Origin: Syntrophobacterales bacterium
Lineage (GTDB): Bacteria; Desulfobacterota; Syntrophobacteria; Syntrophobacterales; Thermodesulforhabdaceae
Direction of reading: 5' to 3'
Assembly: GCA_026417655.1 (NCBI GenBank)
Contig: JAOACS010000014.1
Location: 1 to 64,000, forward strand
Length of the DNA stretch: 64,000 nt
Position 1 is the first letter of the stretch, and every line of letters begins with the position of its first letter. The position numbers and the translations under genes are program-made. Shown here one piece after another: positions 19,793 to 29,991 of the stretch. The notes below the pieces were generated by a model that saw only the letters and a program-made list of their open reading frames with translations, had not been told where the DNA came from and did not search any database.

Positions 19793-20446
19793 TCGTTTTA
19801 TCATTCGAACAACTTCCTTAGGATTGTCTATGACCATAAATATATCTAAATCCTCTGGCGAGATATAATTTCTGGCAAGGAGAACATCCTTCATCCATTG
19901 AATGAGTCCATTCCAGTAATCACTCCCCACTAGTATTACAGGAAAGGACTTGAGCCTTTTCGTCTGAATGAGAGTGAGAGCTTCAAAAATTTCATCGAGG
20001 GTTCCAAATCCTCCTGGCATCCCAATATAGGCCTGAGCGTATTTTACAAACATTACCTTACGAATGAAGAAATACCTAAACTGAATACTTACGTTCGCAT
20101 AGGGATTAAGCTTTTGCTCGAAGGGAAGTTCTATGTTAAGCCCTACCGATTTGGCTCCACCTTCCATAGCTCCCTTGTTACCTGCTTCCATAATACCCGG
20201 ACCACCGCCTGTTATGATATTAAAGCCCGCCTTTGCAAGCTCTCTAGCAATGATAACCGTCTTCTCATATACTTCATCTCCAGGCTGAACCCGGGCTGAA
20301 CCGAAGATCGATACGGCTGGATAGACCTCGCTTAGTACCTCAAAGCCGTCTACAAATTCAGCAAGAATTCTAAAAAGCCTCCATGAGTCCTGAACAGTTG
20401 CAATGTCTATTATGTACTGCCTATCTTTCAAAGTGGTAGGGGACAT
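19778..20446 (-). CDS. LOG-family Rossmann protein (TIGR00730-like)
   Basis: 222 residues with the LOG/lysine-decarboxylase-like signature GGGPGIMEAGNKGA and PGGFGTLDE. Such proteins are cytokinin riboside 5'-monophosphate phosphoribohydrolases or nucleotide 5'-monophosphate glycosidases. The N-terminal extension (about 45 residues) and the GLNIELPFEQ segment fit the longer bacterial subgroup. AGGAGG precedes the ATG. It overlaps the end of the PgsA-LpxK gene by 26 bases, so the two are probably co-transcribed. Confidence 0.88.
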   Translation of the reverse strand: MSPTTLKDRQYIIDIATVQDSWRLFRILAEFVDGFEVLSEVYPAVSIFGSARVQPGDEVYEKTVIIARELAKAGFNIITGGGPGIMEAGNKGAMEGGAKSVGLNIELPFEQKLNPYANVSIQFRYFFIRKVMFVKYAQAYIGMPGGFGTLDEIFEALTLIQTKRLKSFPVILVGSDYWNGLIQWMKDVLLARNYISPEDLDIFMVIDNPKEVVRMIKRLVVT

Positions 20447-22067
20447 CTTTTCCTCCTCTTTGGCTTTTGAGTTCCCATAGATGTTTCACCTTGGCTACGA
20501 TGGTTGCGAATACGTCTTTGTTTACAAAAGAAAGTTTTGCATAGGCTATAAAACTCTTGGCTTCTTCAGGAAGTCTTACGAAATCCTTTTCCGTAGTTAT
20601 AATAATTTGAGCCGATCTAGATCTAGCATCTCTGACGATAGCTTGGATGTCATCGTTAGTATAGATGTGATGATCAGAAAAGGCGATACGGTGAACTAAG
20701 GTGATCCCATGGGTTTCTAGGTCATGGAAAAATCTTCCTGGAAAAGCTATGCCGGCAAAGGCAAAACAACGAAATCTTCGAAAAAGCTCTATAGGAAAGG
20801 CTTTCTCCAGTAGAAATATTTCTTCTATGTGACGTTCACAGTGAAGGATCTTTGCATCGGAACGGAGATACTTCCTTATGCGACGATTGCATTGATCGGA
20901 TGAGGATTCTCTATGGGTGTTTAACACCAGGAAATCTGCTCTCCGGAGAGCTAAAGGATGTTCCCTGAGGGGACCAATCGGCAAGGGACTACCATTTCCA
21001 ATACACATCTCGGCATCCAGTATAACGATGTCGAGATTTCTTTCTAAAGGCCAATGTTGATAAGCATCATCTACTATGATTACGTCGGGCCTTTCAGTCC
21101 TATCCACAAATTTCACCGTTTTACTTTTGGAAGACCCTACCCATACGGAGATATGGGGAGTGTGAGTCGATATGAGGATCGGTTCATCTCCATATTCTCT
21201 AACATCGGGTTTTAGAAGGGAGACCTTCTTAGGGGTTTTTAATGGGATCCTACCAAGGGCCCTGGTCACAACTGCGACTCTAAATCCGTGTTCGAAAAGA
21301 GTTTTCGCTAGTTGAATAGTAAAGGGAGTTTTTCCGGTTCCTCCTACGGTAATGTTACCAACGGATATAACAAGGCTTCTCGCACAAACTTTATTAGCGG
21401 AGAAAATAGTCCTGTGAATGTGAAGGGCTGCAAGATAGAGAAAACTGAGCATCTCCAGACCCTTAGGGATCTTATGTTTGCCATACCACACAGGTAAGAG
21501 TTTGATTGTTAACCGATGTATAAGGCGAGGCCAGCCATTATTCGATTTCCAGAGGAGATTCCATTTTCTCGTGTAGTCCCATCCACTTATGAAGGTCATA
21601 ATGGTTGAAAGTAAGAATAGGGCCCATAGGGCTGTATTGTTAATTTGGAATACCTTGGACGCAAGGGTTGTAATTACGGTAGCTAGTTGGAAAAGGGTTG
21701 TTGTCTTTCCTGCTATTGATGGTCTTATTTCGAAGGGAATTTCGGCTATCACCAAAAGGGATGCTCCCGTTATTATGGCCAAATCTCTTGTAATTACAAT
21801 TGCTGTAAGCCACAGGGGCATCATGTTAAGCCAGGTAAGAGCTACAAAGGCGCTTACAAGGAGGGTTTTGTCCGCAATGGGGTCGAGGAATGCCCCAAGA
21901 AGTGATTTCTGCTTAAAGGCCCGGGCGATAAATCCATCTAAACCGTCTGTTAGGCCAGCGATGAAAAATATTATGAGTGCTTCGGTAAATCGGTGATTTA
22001 AAAGAAGAATGAGAAATATCGGTGTTAGTAAGATTCTAAAGAAGGTAAGAATATTGGGAATGGTCAT
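20421..22067 (-). CDS. Fusion of CDP-alcohol phosphatidyltransferase (PgsA-like) and lipid A 4'-kinase (LpxK)
   Basis: 548 residues in one unbroken frame. Residues 1-170 form a membrane CDP-alcohol phosphatidyltransferase with the complete catalytic pattern (Asp 41, Asp 44, Gly 45, Ala 48, Arg 49, Gly 58, Asp 62, Asp 66), as in PgsA. Residues about 185-548 are a full LpxK: membrane-proximal segment, P-loop region GNITVGGTGKTP (237-248), VDDAYQHWPLERNLDIVILDA and a C-terminal TTEKDFVRLP. One polypeptide may therefore act in phosphatidylglycerol synthesis and in lipid A phosphorylation. The ribosome site is weak. The upstream secreted-protein gene is ten bases away. Confidence 0.9.
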   Translation of the reverse strand: MTIPNILTFFRILLTPIFLILLLNHRFTEALIIFFIAGLTDGLDGFIARAFKQKSLLGAFLDPIADKTLLVSAFVALTWLNMMPLWLTAIVITRDLAIITGASLLVIAEIPFEIRPSIAGKTTTLFQLATVITTLASKVFQINNTALWALFLLSTIMTFISGWDYTRKWNLLWKSNNGWPRLIHRLTIKLLPVWYGKHKIPKGLEMLSFLYLAALHIHRTIFSANKVCARSLVISVGNITVGGTGKTPFTIQLAKTLFEHGFRVAVVTRALGRIPLKTPKKVSLLKPDVREYGDEPILISTHTPHISVWVGSSKSKTVKFVDRTERPDVIIVDDAYQHWPLERNLDIVILDAEMCIGNGSPLPIGPLREHPLALRRADFLVLNTHRESSSDQCNRRIRKYLRSDAKILHCERHIEEIFLLEKAFPIELFRRFRCFAFAGIAFPGRFFHDLETHGITLVHRIAFSDHHIYTNDDIQAIVRDARSRSAQIIITTEKDFVRLPEEAKSFIAYAKLSFVNKDVFATIVAKVKHLWELKSQRGGKDVPYHFER

Positions 22068-22077
22068 AACAGCTCAC

Positions 22078-23211
22078 TTATTGCTCAGTCTGGGGACGTA
22101 TTACAAGCTGACGTGCCTGTGAATCAACAAGCTCTACTTTAAGATTTAGCCCATCCTTTGGGGATATAGATTCTATGATATTTATGCTCTTGTCGTTAAG
22201 TTCAGAGGTTTCTACAGTAACGGCCTCTGGGGAGATTAGTATTCTCAAAACTTCTATTGAAGCTCCCACTTCTTTTAGCCTTTTATAAAGTTTTTCCCAA
22301 TAGATGGTGCCCTGAGGATCCTTAATGACTATTTGCCATGGACTTGAAGGTGATGGTTTTTCTCCTTCAGAGCCGGAGGTTATAGCTTCATTGGGCTTTG
22401 ATTTAGATTCTATAGATTCCTTCCCGGATATTTCCACCTGTCCCGAGTCCACTACCTGAATAAGATTATTTGTTGAAATCTCTGCAAGGGTCATAATAGC
22501 GTCCATTAGAACTGTTTCCTCGCTAATTGGAACAAAATCTTCTGTGTAATATTTCTGGGAATTGTGAACCACCTCCATCCTAAACTCAACCTTGTTTTCA
22601 AAACAGAAGAAATTTCCTCTTACCATAACTTTTAAAGAATCCTGAGAAGCTTGATCTGAAGAAACAACTGTAAACCCATAATCGGTAACTCTTCCTAAGA
22701 AAATATCGGTGAATAGATCTCCCGCATTTTTGCCCTCTATCTCCTGGTCACAGGATCTATCGTAACTCCAGAGTATCGTTGGGTAAGATTTTTTACCGGT
22801 TTCGGCTTCTGGGGAAGAAAGATTTAGGGAGGATAGGGCCTTTTTAAGTGAATGGGACTCGATTATAGCCTCACCCTTTACCTTATACTTTCCCTCTGAA
22901 GCTTCTTCTTTTATGATTTTATATGCTTTGATATAACTATCAAATTTATGCAGAATAACTCTTTCAATCTTTTCTTTGTTTTGATTATATTGCTCCTTAC
23001 CAATGATTTCCATTACTGCCTTTATAATAGCCTGTTTCTCAAGGTCCTGGATCGCCTTAGACCGGGAAGACACCTGGTCTTGCTCATTAAAGGATGCTAT
23101 CCCTTCAGCTTCTACCTTTATCTCTTCCGAGAAGGCGGGCTTTAAAAAAAATGGAAAAATAAAGATCCACATTATAAGCTCTTTGATGATCTTCTTTTCC
23201 CTTGACTTCAT
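22078..23211 (-). CDS. Secreted protein with FlgT_N/LPP20-like domain
   Basis: 377 residues. A signal peptide (MWIFIFPFFLKPAFS) is preceded by a basic stretch. Residues about 32-120 (VEAEGIASFNEQDQVSSRSKAIQDLEKQAI) resemble the FlgT N-terminal or LPP20 fold, in which ordered alanine/arginine helices pair with a sheet. A low-complexity Ser/Glu/Lys linker (about 262-292) leads to a small C-terminal domain. The location is periplasm or outer membrane. The function is unknown; no flagellar genes are nearby, so a flagellar role is not supported here. Confidence 0.6.
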   Translation of the reverse strand: MKSREKKIIKELIMWIFIFPFFLKPAFSEEIKVEAEGIASFNEQDQVSSRSKAIQDLEKQAIIKAVMEIIGKEQYNQNKEKIERVILHKFDSYIKAYKIIKEEASEGKYKVKGEAIIESHSLKKALSSLNLSSPEAETGKKSYPTILWSYDRSCDQEIEGKNAGDLFTDIFLGRVTDYGFTVVSSDQASQDSLKVMVRGNFFCFENKVEFRMEVVHNSQKYYTEDFVPISEETVLMDAIMTLAEISTNNLIQVVDSGQVEISGKESIESKSKPNEAITSGSEGEKPSPSSPWQIVIKDPQGTIYWEKLYKRLKEVGASIEVLRILISPEAVTVETSELNDKSINIIESISPKDGLNLKVELVDSQARQLVIRPQTEQ

Positions 23212-23307
23212 AGTCCGGTATATTTCTCCTTGCCACAGTGAAAATTTTCCATCTTTTTAGAACGGACATTGTGATAACATAGAGATTGTGGGAGGTGGAA
23301 GGATAAA

Positions 23308-23550
23308 ATGTGGTATGAATCCACCAGGCGTTATTATCGGGTTCACCCAGAGGATATATGTTATCTTACCTTTACTCTAGAGGCCTACGAGGGGCTTGCC
23401 ATAGTAACTACGGTGAATAAAGAATTAGGTATTGTTAGAGTTCACATTGCACCGGGCTGGGAAGAGGAATTTGATGCTATTGTTAAATCTGAAGCCTGGA
23501 TAAGGATGGAAGCTGTGGAAATAGGAGATATTTCTGGGAGCGATACATAA
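23308..23550 (+). CDS. DUF4911-like small protein
   Basis: 80 residues. The pattern YYRVHPEDICYLTFTLEAYEGLAIVTTV resembles DUF4911, a small family I recall upstream of miaB in related bacteria. GGGAGG lies upstream of the ATG. The TAA overlaps the miaB ATG (TAATG), so translation is probably coupled. The function is unknown. Confidence 0.72.
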   Translation: MWYESTRRYYRVHPEDICYLTFTLEAYEGLAIVTTVNKELGIVRVHIAPGWEEEFDAIVKSEAWIRMEAVEIGDISGSDT

Positions 23551-24923
23551 TGATGAGAGATCACCTACTTTTAACTTCCTGTCAAAAAAGAAGGATATTT
23601 GTTCACACCTTCGGATGTCAGATGAATGAATATGACTCTTTGCGGCTTGTTCGCACTCTTTTACTTCGAGGATATGTAACTACAACTAAGCCTAGTGAAG
23701 CCGATGTGATTTTCATAAACACCTGCTCTGTTCGGGCCAAGGCGGAACAGAAGCTCTATTCGTTACTGGGGCGGCTTAAACGCCTTAAGGATCAAAGACC
23801 CAACGTGGTGCTAATTGTTGGAGGATGTGTGGCTCAACAACTAAAGGGTGCCATTGTTGAGCGCTTTCCCTTTGTTGATATTGTGGTTGGCACGCGGGGT
23901 ATTTCAGAGCTTCCAGATCGTATAGAAAGGGTCTTTGAACTGCGCTCCCGGGAAGTATTTTTTCCCGATGAAGAAACGTCCCTTGGGTTGAACCACCTTG
24001 ATGTTGCTTCTACCAACTGGAGTGCCGAAGTAGTAGAGTTTGTAACAATTATGCAGGGATGTGATAATTTCTGCTCATATTGCATAGTTCCACACGTTAG
24101 AGGACGGGAAAGGAGTCGCCCCTCTCATGAGATTATCGAAGAAATAAGGATGTTGAGTGCTAAAGGGGCCAAGGAGATAGTTCTTCTTGGGCAAAATGTG
24201 AATTCCTATGGGAAAAACCTCTCACCACCGGTTCGTTTTTCCGAACTTATTGAACGAATAGCTTCTGAGACGGATATAATTAGACTGAGATTTACTACTT
24301 CTCATCCTAAGGATCTCACAGAAGATCTTATGGCTTGCTTTCGAGATATTTCCATCTTGTGTCCCCATCTTCACCTTCCATTTCAGGCAGGTTCCGATAG
24401 AATTCTCTCTATGATGAATCGAGGCTATACCCAATTGGACTATATAAAAAAAGTCGAAAGGATTAGATCCTATCGACCCGATATTGCATTAACTGCAGAT
24501 GTTATGGTGGGGTTTCCCACTGAAGAGGAGAAGGATTTTCGTGAAACCCTAAAGCTAATTGAGATAGTTGAATTCGACGGTCTCTTTTCCTTCAAGTATT
24601 CCGACAGGCCCTTTACTGTGGCATCATCTATGGGACCTAAGGTAGATGAAAGGACCAAAACCCGTCGGCTTGCGGAACTACAGAAGCTTCAGAAAGACAT
24701 AACCTTTAGAAAAAACAGGGCTGAAGAAGGAACGATCAGAACAGTTCTTGTTGAGGGCGAGAGCAGACTAGGAAGTGGTCAATTGACGGGAAGAACTCCC
24801 CACAACAGAATTGTCAATTTTGAAGGACCTAAGGAATTGATAGGTAAAGAAGTTGCCGTGAGAATTACTGAAGGTTATGCTCATTCATTGAAGGGAGAAC
24901 TTATGATGGAGAATAAACTCTAG
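23550..24923 (+). CDS. miaB: tRNA-2-methylthio-N6-dimethylallyladenosine synthase
   Basis: 457 residues. The N-terminal UPF0004 domain carries three cluster Cys (TFGCQMN, NTCSVRAKAEQK, GGCVAQQ). The radical SAM domain has CDNFCSYCIVPHVRGRERSR, and a C-terminal TRAM domain follows (about 390-455: VLVEGESRLGSGQLTGRT). It uses two 4Fe-4S clusters and SAM to methylthiolate A37 of tRNAs reading U-starting codons. PHVRGRERSR matches MiaB rather than RimO. It is followed 17 bases later by the bifunctional nuclease gene. Confidence 0.95.
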   Translation: MMRDHLLLTSCQKRRIFVHTFGCQMNEYDSLRLVRTLLLRGYVTTTKPSEADVIFINTCSVRAKAEQKLYSLLGRLKRLKDQRPNVVLIVGGCVAQQLKGAIVERFPFVDIVVGTRGISELPDRIERVFELRSREVFFPDEETSLGLNHLDVASTNWSAEVVEFVTIMQGCDNFCSYCIVPHVRGRERSRPSHEIIEEIRMLSAKGAKEIVLLGQNVNSYGKNLSPPVRFSELIERIASETDIIRLRFTTSHPKDLTEDLMACFRDISILCPHLHLPFQAGSDRILSMMNRGYTQLDYIKKVERIRSYRPDIALTADVMVGFPTEEEKDFRETLKLIEIVEFDGLFSFKYSDRPFTVASSMGPKVDERTKTRRLAELQKLQKDITFRKNRAEEGTIRTVLVEGESRLGSGQLTGRTPHNRIVNFEGPKELIGKEVAVRITEGYAHSLKGELMMENKL

Positions 24924-24940
24924 GATGGAGGTTTTTTCCG

Positions 24941-25447
24941 ATGAGCATAATGATTGAAATGACGGTTTCAGAACTCGTTGTGGATACACAGAGTAATACG
25001 CCCGTCGTAGTTTTGAGAGAAAAAGGGGGAAACAGGATGCTCCCTATTTGGATTGGGATTATGGAAGCGACAGCGATTGCTATGGAACTTGAAGAGGTTC
25101 GCTTCCCTCGCCCCATGACCCATGATTTGATGAAAAATCTGTTGGATCATCTCAATGTAAGAGTATCGCGTGTTGAAGTATGCGATCTCAGGGATAATAC
25201 CTACTACGCCCTGATTCATCTAAGAACCGGTGAATGGGAAAGTGCTGTTGATGCTAGACCAAGCGACGCTATTGCTCTTGCGCTACGCACCAAATCCCCT
25301 ATTTACGTGGCCGATAAGGTGCTGAAAAAATCCATTCAATCCGACGAAGCTATTAAGACCGTTCTTGTAGATCCCGAAGATCGTGAGAAGTTAGCAGAAC
25401 TTCTTGAAGAGCTATCCCCTGAGGATTTCGGCAAGTATAAGATGTAG
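24941..25447 (+). CDS. Bifunctional nuclease family protein (DUF151)
   Basis: 168 residues. It has the BFN/DUF151 core: VVVLREKGGNRMLPIWIGIMEATAIA, then PMTHDLMKNLL and DARPSDAIALALRTKSPIYV. Family members are described as DNase/RNase or redox-linked regulators, but the role in this bacterium is unknown. GGAGG sits nine bases before the ATG. An ATG three codons in is also possible. It is likely co-transcribed with miaB. Confidence 0.9.
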   Translation: MSIMIEMTVSELVVDTQSNTPVVVLREKGGNRMLPIWIGIMEATAIAMELEEVRFPRPMTHDLMKNLLDHLNVRVSRVEVCDLRDNTYYALIHLRTGEWESAVDARPSDAIALALRTKSPIYVADKVLKKSIQSDEAIKTVLVDPEDREKLAELLEELSPEDFGKYKM

Positions 25448-25529
25448 GGAAAAGTTCCTATTGATAAATGCCCCTTGGTAGCTTCTTAAAGGGATGTCTT
25501 GGGTTTTTTGAAAATGTAGAAAGGAGGGT

Positions 25530-27776
25530 ATGGATCAAGTTGCTAAAATCGATGTGGCGATTGGAGGGATGAGCTGTGCAGCCTGTGTTAGGAGGGTAGA
25601 GGAGGCGCTTTCTAAGATTGAAGGTGTCCTTTCAGCCTCTGTAAACCTTGCGACGGGGAAGGCGACCTTAGAGGTAACCGAAGCTTTTCAGGAACCTAAG
25701 GCCAAGGAAATAATAGAAGAAAGGGGTTATCAATGGTTAGGGATTGTTAGTGAAAAGGGAGAGGCCCGTTCCTTAGTAGAAGAGCTTCATGAAAGGGAAA
25801 AACGTTGGATTCTAACAAAATTGATAATAGGTGGAGTAATCACTGTCTTAATTCATGCCCTTTCCATGTCTCCCTTAGACCGTAGTTTTTCTGAACTCTT
25901 ACAATTTTTTCTTGCGATCCCTGTGATCTTTTGGGTAGGAAGCTCTTTTCTTGGTGGTGCTCTAAAATCCCTTAAGAAGGGCTCATCAGATATGAACACC
26001 CTTGTGTCCCTAGGTTCTTTAGCAGCCTTTGGATATTCAACATCGGTGACATTTTTTCCATCCCTATATTCTAACAGCCTACCGGGCCATGGAGTGTATT
26101 ACGACGGCGCAGCGATGATAGTTACTCTAGTTTTATTGGGACGATTTCTTGAAGCAAGAACTAGGGAACGAACATCCCAAGCTATAAGGAGGCTCCTTAA
26201 CCTAAAACCTAGTTTGGCAACCCTTGTCTGGCCCGATGGTAGGACCGAAGAGGTTTTGGCAGAACGGGTCCGTGTTGGGGATCATTTTATAATTAGAGCC
26301 GGTCAAAGATGTCCCGTAGATGGTATTGTAATTGAGGGGAGCTCCTCTGTTGATGAGTCGATGCTTACGGGGGAAAGCCTGCCTCAGCCAAAGAGGACTG
26401 GGGATCCGGTTTATGCGGGAACTGTAAATATTGAAGGAGCTCTGATATGCAAAGCAATAGCTCCGGTGGGACAGACCTTTCTTGATCACATTGTAAGGCT
26501 TGTGGAAGAAGCTCAGGGCAGGAAAGCCTCTATCCAGAGACTTGCCGATCGAGTCTCCTCCATATTTGTTCCTGTGGTGATAGTTATTTCCCTTGTAACC
26601 TTTCTCTTATGGTGGCATCTTTCCTCCGATGTTTCTCGATCTCTTATGATGTTCGCATCAGTTCTTGTTATTGCTTGTCCTTGTGCTCTAGGACTTGCTA
26701 CTCCTACCGCTATCATGGTTGGAACCGGTATAGGGGCCGAGGAGGGTATTTTGTTTAAGGGTGGTGATGTCCTTGAACTTATGGGCAAAATTAGGACGGT
26801 AGTCTTTGACAAAACGGGCACCCTTACGGAGGGTCAGCCTGTAGTAACCGATATTGTGACAAGAAAGGGAGTAAGTGAAAAAGAACTCTTAGGGTATGCA
26901 GCCTCTGTTGAAGAAGGTTCTCTCCATCCCCTGGCCTCGGCTATTTTAGCAAAGGCTAGGGAGCTAGGGGTAAATTTTTATAAGGCCAGCGATCTTTCCA
27001 CTAGACCTGGTTACGGTTCCACTGGGATCGTTAAGGGAAGTAGGGTTTTGGTAGGGAGTGAGGTTTTTATTCGGGAAGAGGGTATTTCAACTGAGGATTG
27101 GCAAGTTACAGCTAGGGACTTAGCCTCCTCTGGAAAAACTTTGGTTTTTGTAGCCATAGAAGGGGAGGTTTCCGGCATCCTGGGTTGTTCTGATCGTCCT
27201 AAGTTAGATGCAGTAAAGGCTATCTCTGAGCTAAAATCCATGGGGATCCGTGTCGTTATGTTGACAGGAGATAGATTTGAATCTGCCCGTTTTATTGCGA
27301 ACCATATCGGAATCGATGAGGTGATAGCGGAAGTTTTGCCTGATGAAAAAGCAAAGATTATCGAAAATCTTCGTCGTGATACAGGATTTCCTGTTGCCAT
27401 GGTTGGTGATGGTATAAATGATGCGCCAGCTCTTGTTTCAGCTGATGTAGGTATTGCTATTGGCACCGGCACAGACATTGCTATAGAATCGGGAGATGTA
27501 ACGCTTATGAGCGGTCGTCTGTCGGGTGTTGTAGCTGCCTTTGTGCTCTCTCGGTATTCTCTAAGGGTGATCAGACAGAATCTTTTCTGGGCTTTTTTCT
27601 ACAATGTCCTTAGTATTCCTTTAGCGGCTGGTCTCTTTTATCCATTTTTCCGGATTTATCTAACTCCCTCTTGGGCCGCTGCTGCTATGGCTGTTAGCTC
27701 GGTTTCTGTAGTAGCTAATGCTTTGAGACTTCGTAGAATCTGGAACAAATGGAAGAGGGATCGGTTTAAAGTGTAA
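25530..27776 (+). CDS. copA: Copper-translocating P1B-type ATPase
   Basis: 748 residues. One N-terminal heavy-metal domain ([15 protein letters not shown]), eight membrane helices, actuator TGES, the transmembrane copper site CPC ([15 protein letters not shown]), the phosphorylation site DKTGTLTEG, the HP motif (SLHPLASAI) and the hinge [10 protein letters not shown]. The CPC together with C-terminal YN and MxxSS motifs ([15 protein letters not shown]) indicates Cu(I) export. A strong AAAGGAGGG ribosome site precedes the ATG. It is probably transcribed alone; no copper chaperone is adjacent. Confidence 0.93.
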   Translation: MDQVAKIDVAIGGMSCAACVRRVEEALSKIEGVLSASVNLATGKATLEVTEAFQEPKAKEIIEERGYQWLGIVSEKGEARSLVEELHEREKRWILTKLIIGGVITVLIHALSMSPLDRSFSELLQFFLAIPVIFWVGSSFLGGALKSLKKGSSDMNTLVSLGSLAAFGYSTSVTFFPSLYSNSLPGHGVYYDGAAMIVTLVLLGRFLEARTRERTSQAIRRLLNLKPSLATLVWPDGRTEEVLAERVRVGDHFIIRAGQRCPVDGIVIEGSSSVDESMLTGESLPQPKRTGDPVYAGTVNIEGALICKAIAPVGQTFLDHIVRLVEEAQGRKASIQRLADRVSSIFVPVVIVISLVTFLLWWHLSSDVSRSLMMFASVLVIACPCALGLATPTAIMVGTGIGAEEGILFKGGDVLELMGKIRTVVFDKTGTLTEGQPVVTDIVTRKGVSEKELLGYAASVEEGSLHPLASAILAKARELGVNFYKASDLSTRPGYGSTGIVKGSRVLVGSEVFIREEGISTEDWQVTARDLASSGKTLVFVAIEGEVSGILGCSDRPKLDAVKAISELKSMGIRVVMLTGDRFESARFIANHIGIDEVIAEVLPDEKAKIIENLRRDTGFPVAMVGDGINDAPALVSADVGIAIGTGTDIAIESGDVTLMSGRLSGVVAAFVLSRYSLRVIRQNLFWAFFYNVLSIPLAAGLFYPFFRIYLTPSWAAAAMAVSSVSVVANALRLRRIWNKWKRDRFKV

Positions 27777-27792
27777 ATTTTTCAAATAAATT

Positions 27793-27840
27793 CTAGCATG
27801 TGAAGATTGAGAACAAAGTCAAAACATGTTAGAAGTTTTC
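27793..27840 (+). terminator. Possible terminator after copA
   Basis: Inverted repeat CTAGCATGT and ACATGTTAG (one G-T wobble) with a 22-base loop, followed within three bases by TTTTCTT. The long loop makes it a weak candidate. It would end the copA transcript ahead of the HPr gene. Confidence 0.4.
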
Positions 27841-27904
27841 TTGAAGAAAAAAGTAGAGATATGTTGGCACCATAGCATTTATTGTTGTGGGGGTACATAG
27901 TTCA

Positions 27905-28189
27905 ATGGACAATGGCGATCAGAAGGTTGAAAAAGAGTTTCTTGTTACCAACAGGCAAGGCATCCATGCTAGAGTGGCGGCGCAGATTGCGGATCTTGCG
28001 CAGCGCTTTAAGTCAGATGTATGGATCACTAAGGGAAATCGTAGAGTGAGCGCAAAGAGTATCCTTGATCTGCTAACTCTTGCCTGTGGGTATGGCTCAA
28101 AGGTTATCGTTTCGGCGGAAGGTTGTGATGCTAAGGCTGCGGTGGATGCGTTAGGAAGTCTATTTAAGAAAAGGTTTGGTGAATCATAG
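27905..28189 (+). CDS. HPr phosphocarrier protein
   Basis: 94 residues. The phospho-His site is in RQGIHARVA (His 21) and the regulatory Ser region in VSAKSILDLLTLA (Ser 52), as in HPr proteins. The start at 27905 is an ATG with a GGGGG stretch 11 bases upstream; a GTG at 27887 would add six residues. It accepts phosphate from enzyme I, encoded four bases downstream. No enzyme II sugar permease is in the window, so a regulatory PTS is likely. Confidence 0.9.
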   Translation: MDNGDQKVEKEFLVTNRQGIHARVAAQIADLAQRFKSDVWITKGNRRVSAKSILDLLTLACGYGSKVIVSAEGCDAKAAVDALGSLFKKRFGES

Positions 28190-28193
28190 AGCG

Positions 28194-29969
28194 ATGGAGG
28201 AGATCACTTTCAGACTTAAAGGTGTGGGAGTTTCACAGGGGATCGCTATTGGAAAAGCCTTTGTGGTTCAGAAGGGTCCCGTCTCAATTCCCTATTATAC
28301 CCTCTGGAGTGACGAGGCGATAGAGGAAGAATGTCAAAGGTTTGAAGAAGCTGTAAGACTTGTTGAAGAGGATCTCTTTGGCATAAAAGAGGGTCTTAAG
28401 AATGATCTTCGCCAATACGCCTCCTTGCTCGATGCCTATAGACTTATGCTTAGAGATAGGCTTATTTATGACGGGACGCTATCCCTTATCAGGGAGAAAC
28501 AGCTTAATGCTCTCTGGGCTCTTTCTTTAACCCTTTCTAAGGCTCGGGAGATTTTCGACGGGCAGGATCGTTTTGCCGATCGTTTCTATGACATCGGCTC
28601 AGTGATTGATCGTCTCATGAGAAAGCTTTCTGGGGGGCAGGAAGATATTTTCTCCCTTATTCGAGAACGTTCCATTTTGGTAACCCATGATCTCTCACCT
28701 TCTGATGCGGCTCAGCTCCCCCTTGAAAAGGTAATGGCCTTTGTGCTTGATATTGGAGGGAAAACTTCCCATACGGCCATTATCGCCAGATCTCTTAATA
28801 TTCCTGCCGTCATGGCCACAGAGCAGGCATCGAAGAAAATCCAAACTGGCGATTTACTTATAGTAGATGGAACATCGGGCCAGGTTATTATAAATCCATC
28901 GGAAGAGGATATTCAGCACTATATTGAGCTTCAACTCAGACTCGATACCTATTTAAGAGATATAGCTAGAGAGGCCTCCCTTCCGGCTGTAACTAGAGAT
29001 GGATTTAGGGTAGTAGTGGAAGCAAATATTGAGCTTCTTGAAGAGATTGTTACAGCAAAGGATAACGGAGCCGATGGGATAGGGCTTTTTAGAACCGAAT
29101 TCGGTTTTATGAACCGAGATGACTTGCCTACCGAGGAGGAATTGTATCAAGAGTATAAACAGCTTGCCGAATTAATGGCCCCTGGAGAAGTTATTATACG
29201 GACCTTGGATGTGGGATCCGATAAATTGAGTGCCTGGTTTCCGCCTCTCCATGAGCCAAATCCAGCTTTAGGGCTTAGATCTGTAAGATTTTGTCTAAGA
29301 CATCCTGAGATAATGAAGATCCAGATGAAGGCGATCCTTAGAACCGGTGCGATAGCGGGTAATGTGAAGATGATGTTTCCTTTAATTTCAGGCATTGGGG
29401 AATGGAGAGCAGTGAAAAAAATACTTAGAGAGGCTCAAGAAGAGCTATGGCGTTTTCGAATCCCCTTTGATGAAAATATGCCGATAGGTATTATGGTTGA
29501 GGTTCCATCGGCTGTTGCTATTGCTGATCTACTTGCGCGAGAGGTAGATTTCTTTAGCATTGGAACGAATGATTTGATCCAATATGCCCTGGCCATAGAT
29601 AGACAAAATGAACATGTGGCTCATTTGTTTGAAGCTCTTCACCCAGCTATTCTCAGGATGCTTCATTTCGTTGTAAGAGAAGGGCATAGGGCAGGGATTT
29701 CAGTTAGTCTATGTGGAGAGATGGCTGGGGAACCCTTCTATGTCCCTATATTGCTGGGACTAGGGTTTGATAAACTTAGCATGAATCCTCAATCTATTCC
29801 AAGAGTTAAAAACCTTATTAGGAGATCCTCTAAGGATCAATGTGAAGCCTTGGTGAAGGAAGTATTGAGAAAAGATACGGCTGAGGATATCAGAGGATTG
29901 TTGATGGAGACCGTTGAAAAACAGTTTCCAGAGGAATACCATTTCTTCCACAGTGGTTTTGTAGTCTGA
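28194..29969 (+). CDS. ptsI: Phosphoenolpyruvate-protein phosphotransferase (enzyme I)
   Basis: 591 residues. The HPr-binding helical domain is followed by the phospho-His site GGKTSHTAIIARSLNIPA. The PEP-binding barrel follows, with GLFRTEF, TLDVGSDK, MVEVPSAV, GTNDLIQY and the active-site Cys in SLCGEMAGE. It autophosphorylates with PEP and phosphorylates HPr. The ATG at 28194 is preferred; an in-frame TTG at 28176 would overlap the HPr gene. Length is typical for the family. Confidence 0.93.
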   Translation: MEEITFRLKGVGVSQGIAIGKAFVVQKGPVSIPYYTLWSDEAIEEECQRFEEAVRLVEEDLFGIKEGLKNDLRQYASLLDAYRLMLRDRLIYDGTLSLIREKQLNALWALSLTLSKAREIFDGQDRFADRFYDIGSVIDRLMRKLSGGQEDIFSLIRERSILVTHDLSPSDAAQLPLEKVMAFVLDIGGKTSHTAIIARSLNIPAVMATEQASKKIQTGDLLIVDGTSGQVIINPSEEDIQHYIELQLRLDTYLRDIAREASLPAVTRDGFRVVVEANIELLEEIVTAKDNGADGIGLFRTEFGFMNRDDLPTEEELYQEYKQLAELMAPGEVIIRTLDVGSDKLSAWFPPLHEPNPALGLRSVRFCLRHPEIMKIQMKAILRTGAIAGNVKMMFPLISGIGEWRAVKKILREAQEELWRFRIPFDENMPIGIMVEVPSAVAIADLLAREVDFFSIGTNDLIQYALAIDRQNEHVAHLFEALHPAILRMLHFVVREGHRAGISVSLCGEMAGEPFYVPILLGLGFDKLSMNPQSIPRVKNLIRRSSKDQCEALVKEVLRKDTAEDIRGLLMETVEKQFPEEYHFFHSGFVV

Positions 29970-29991
29970 TTACTGGGACGAGGACAATTAA

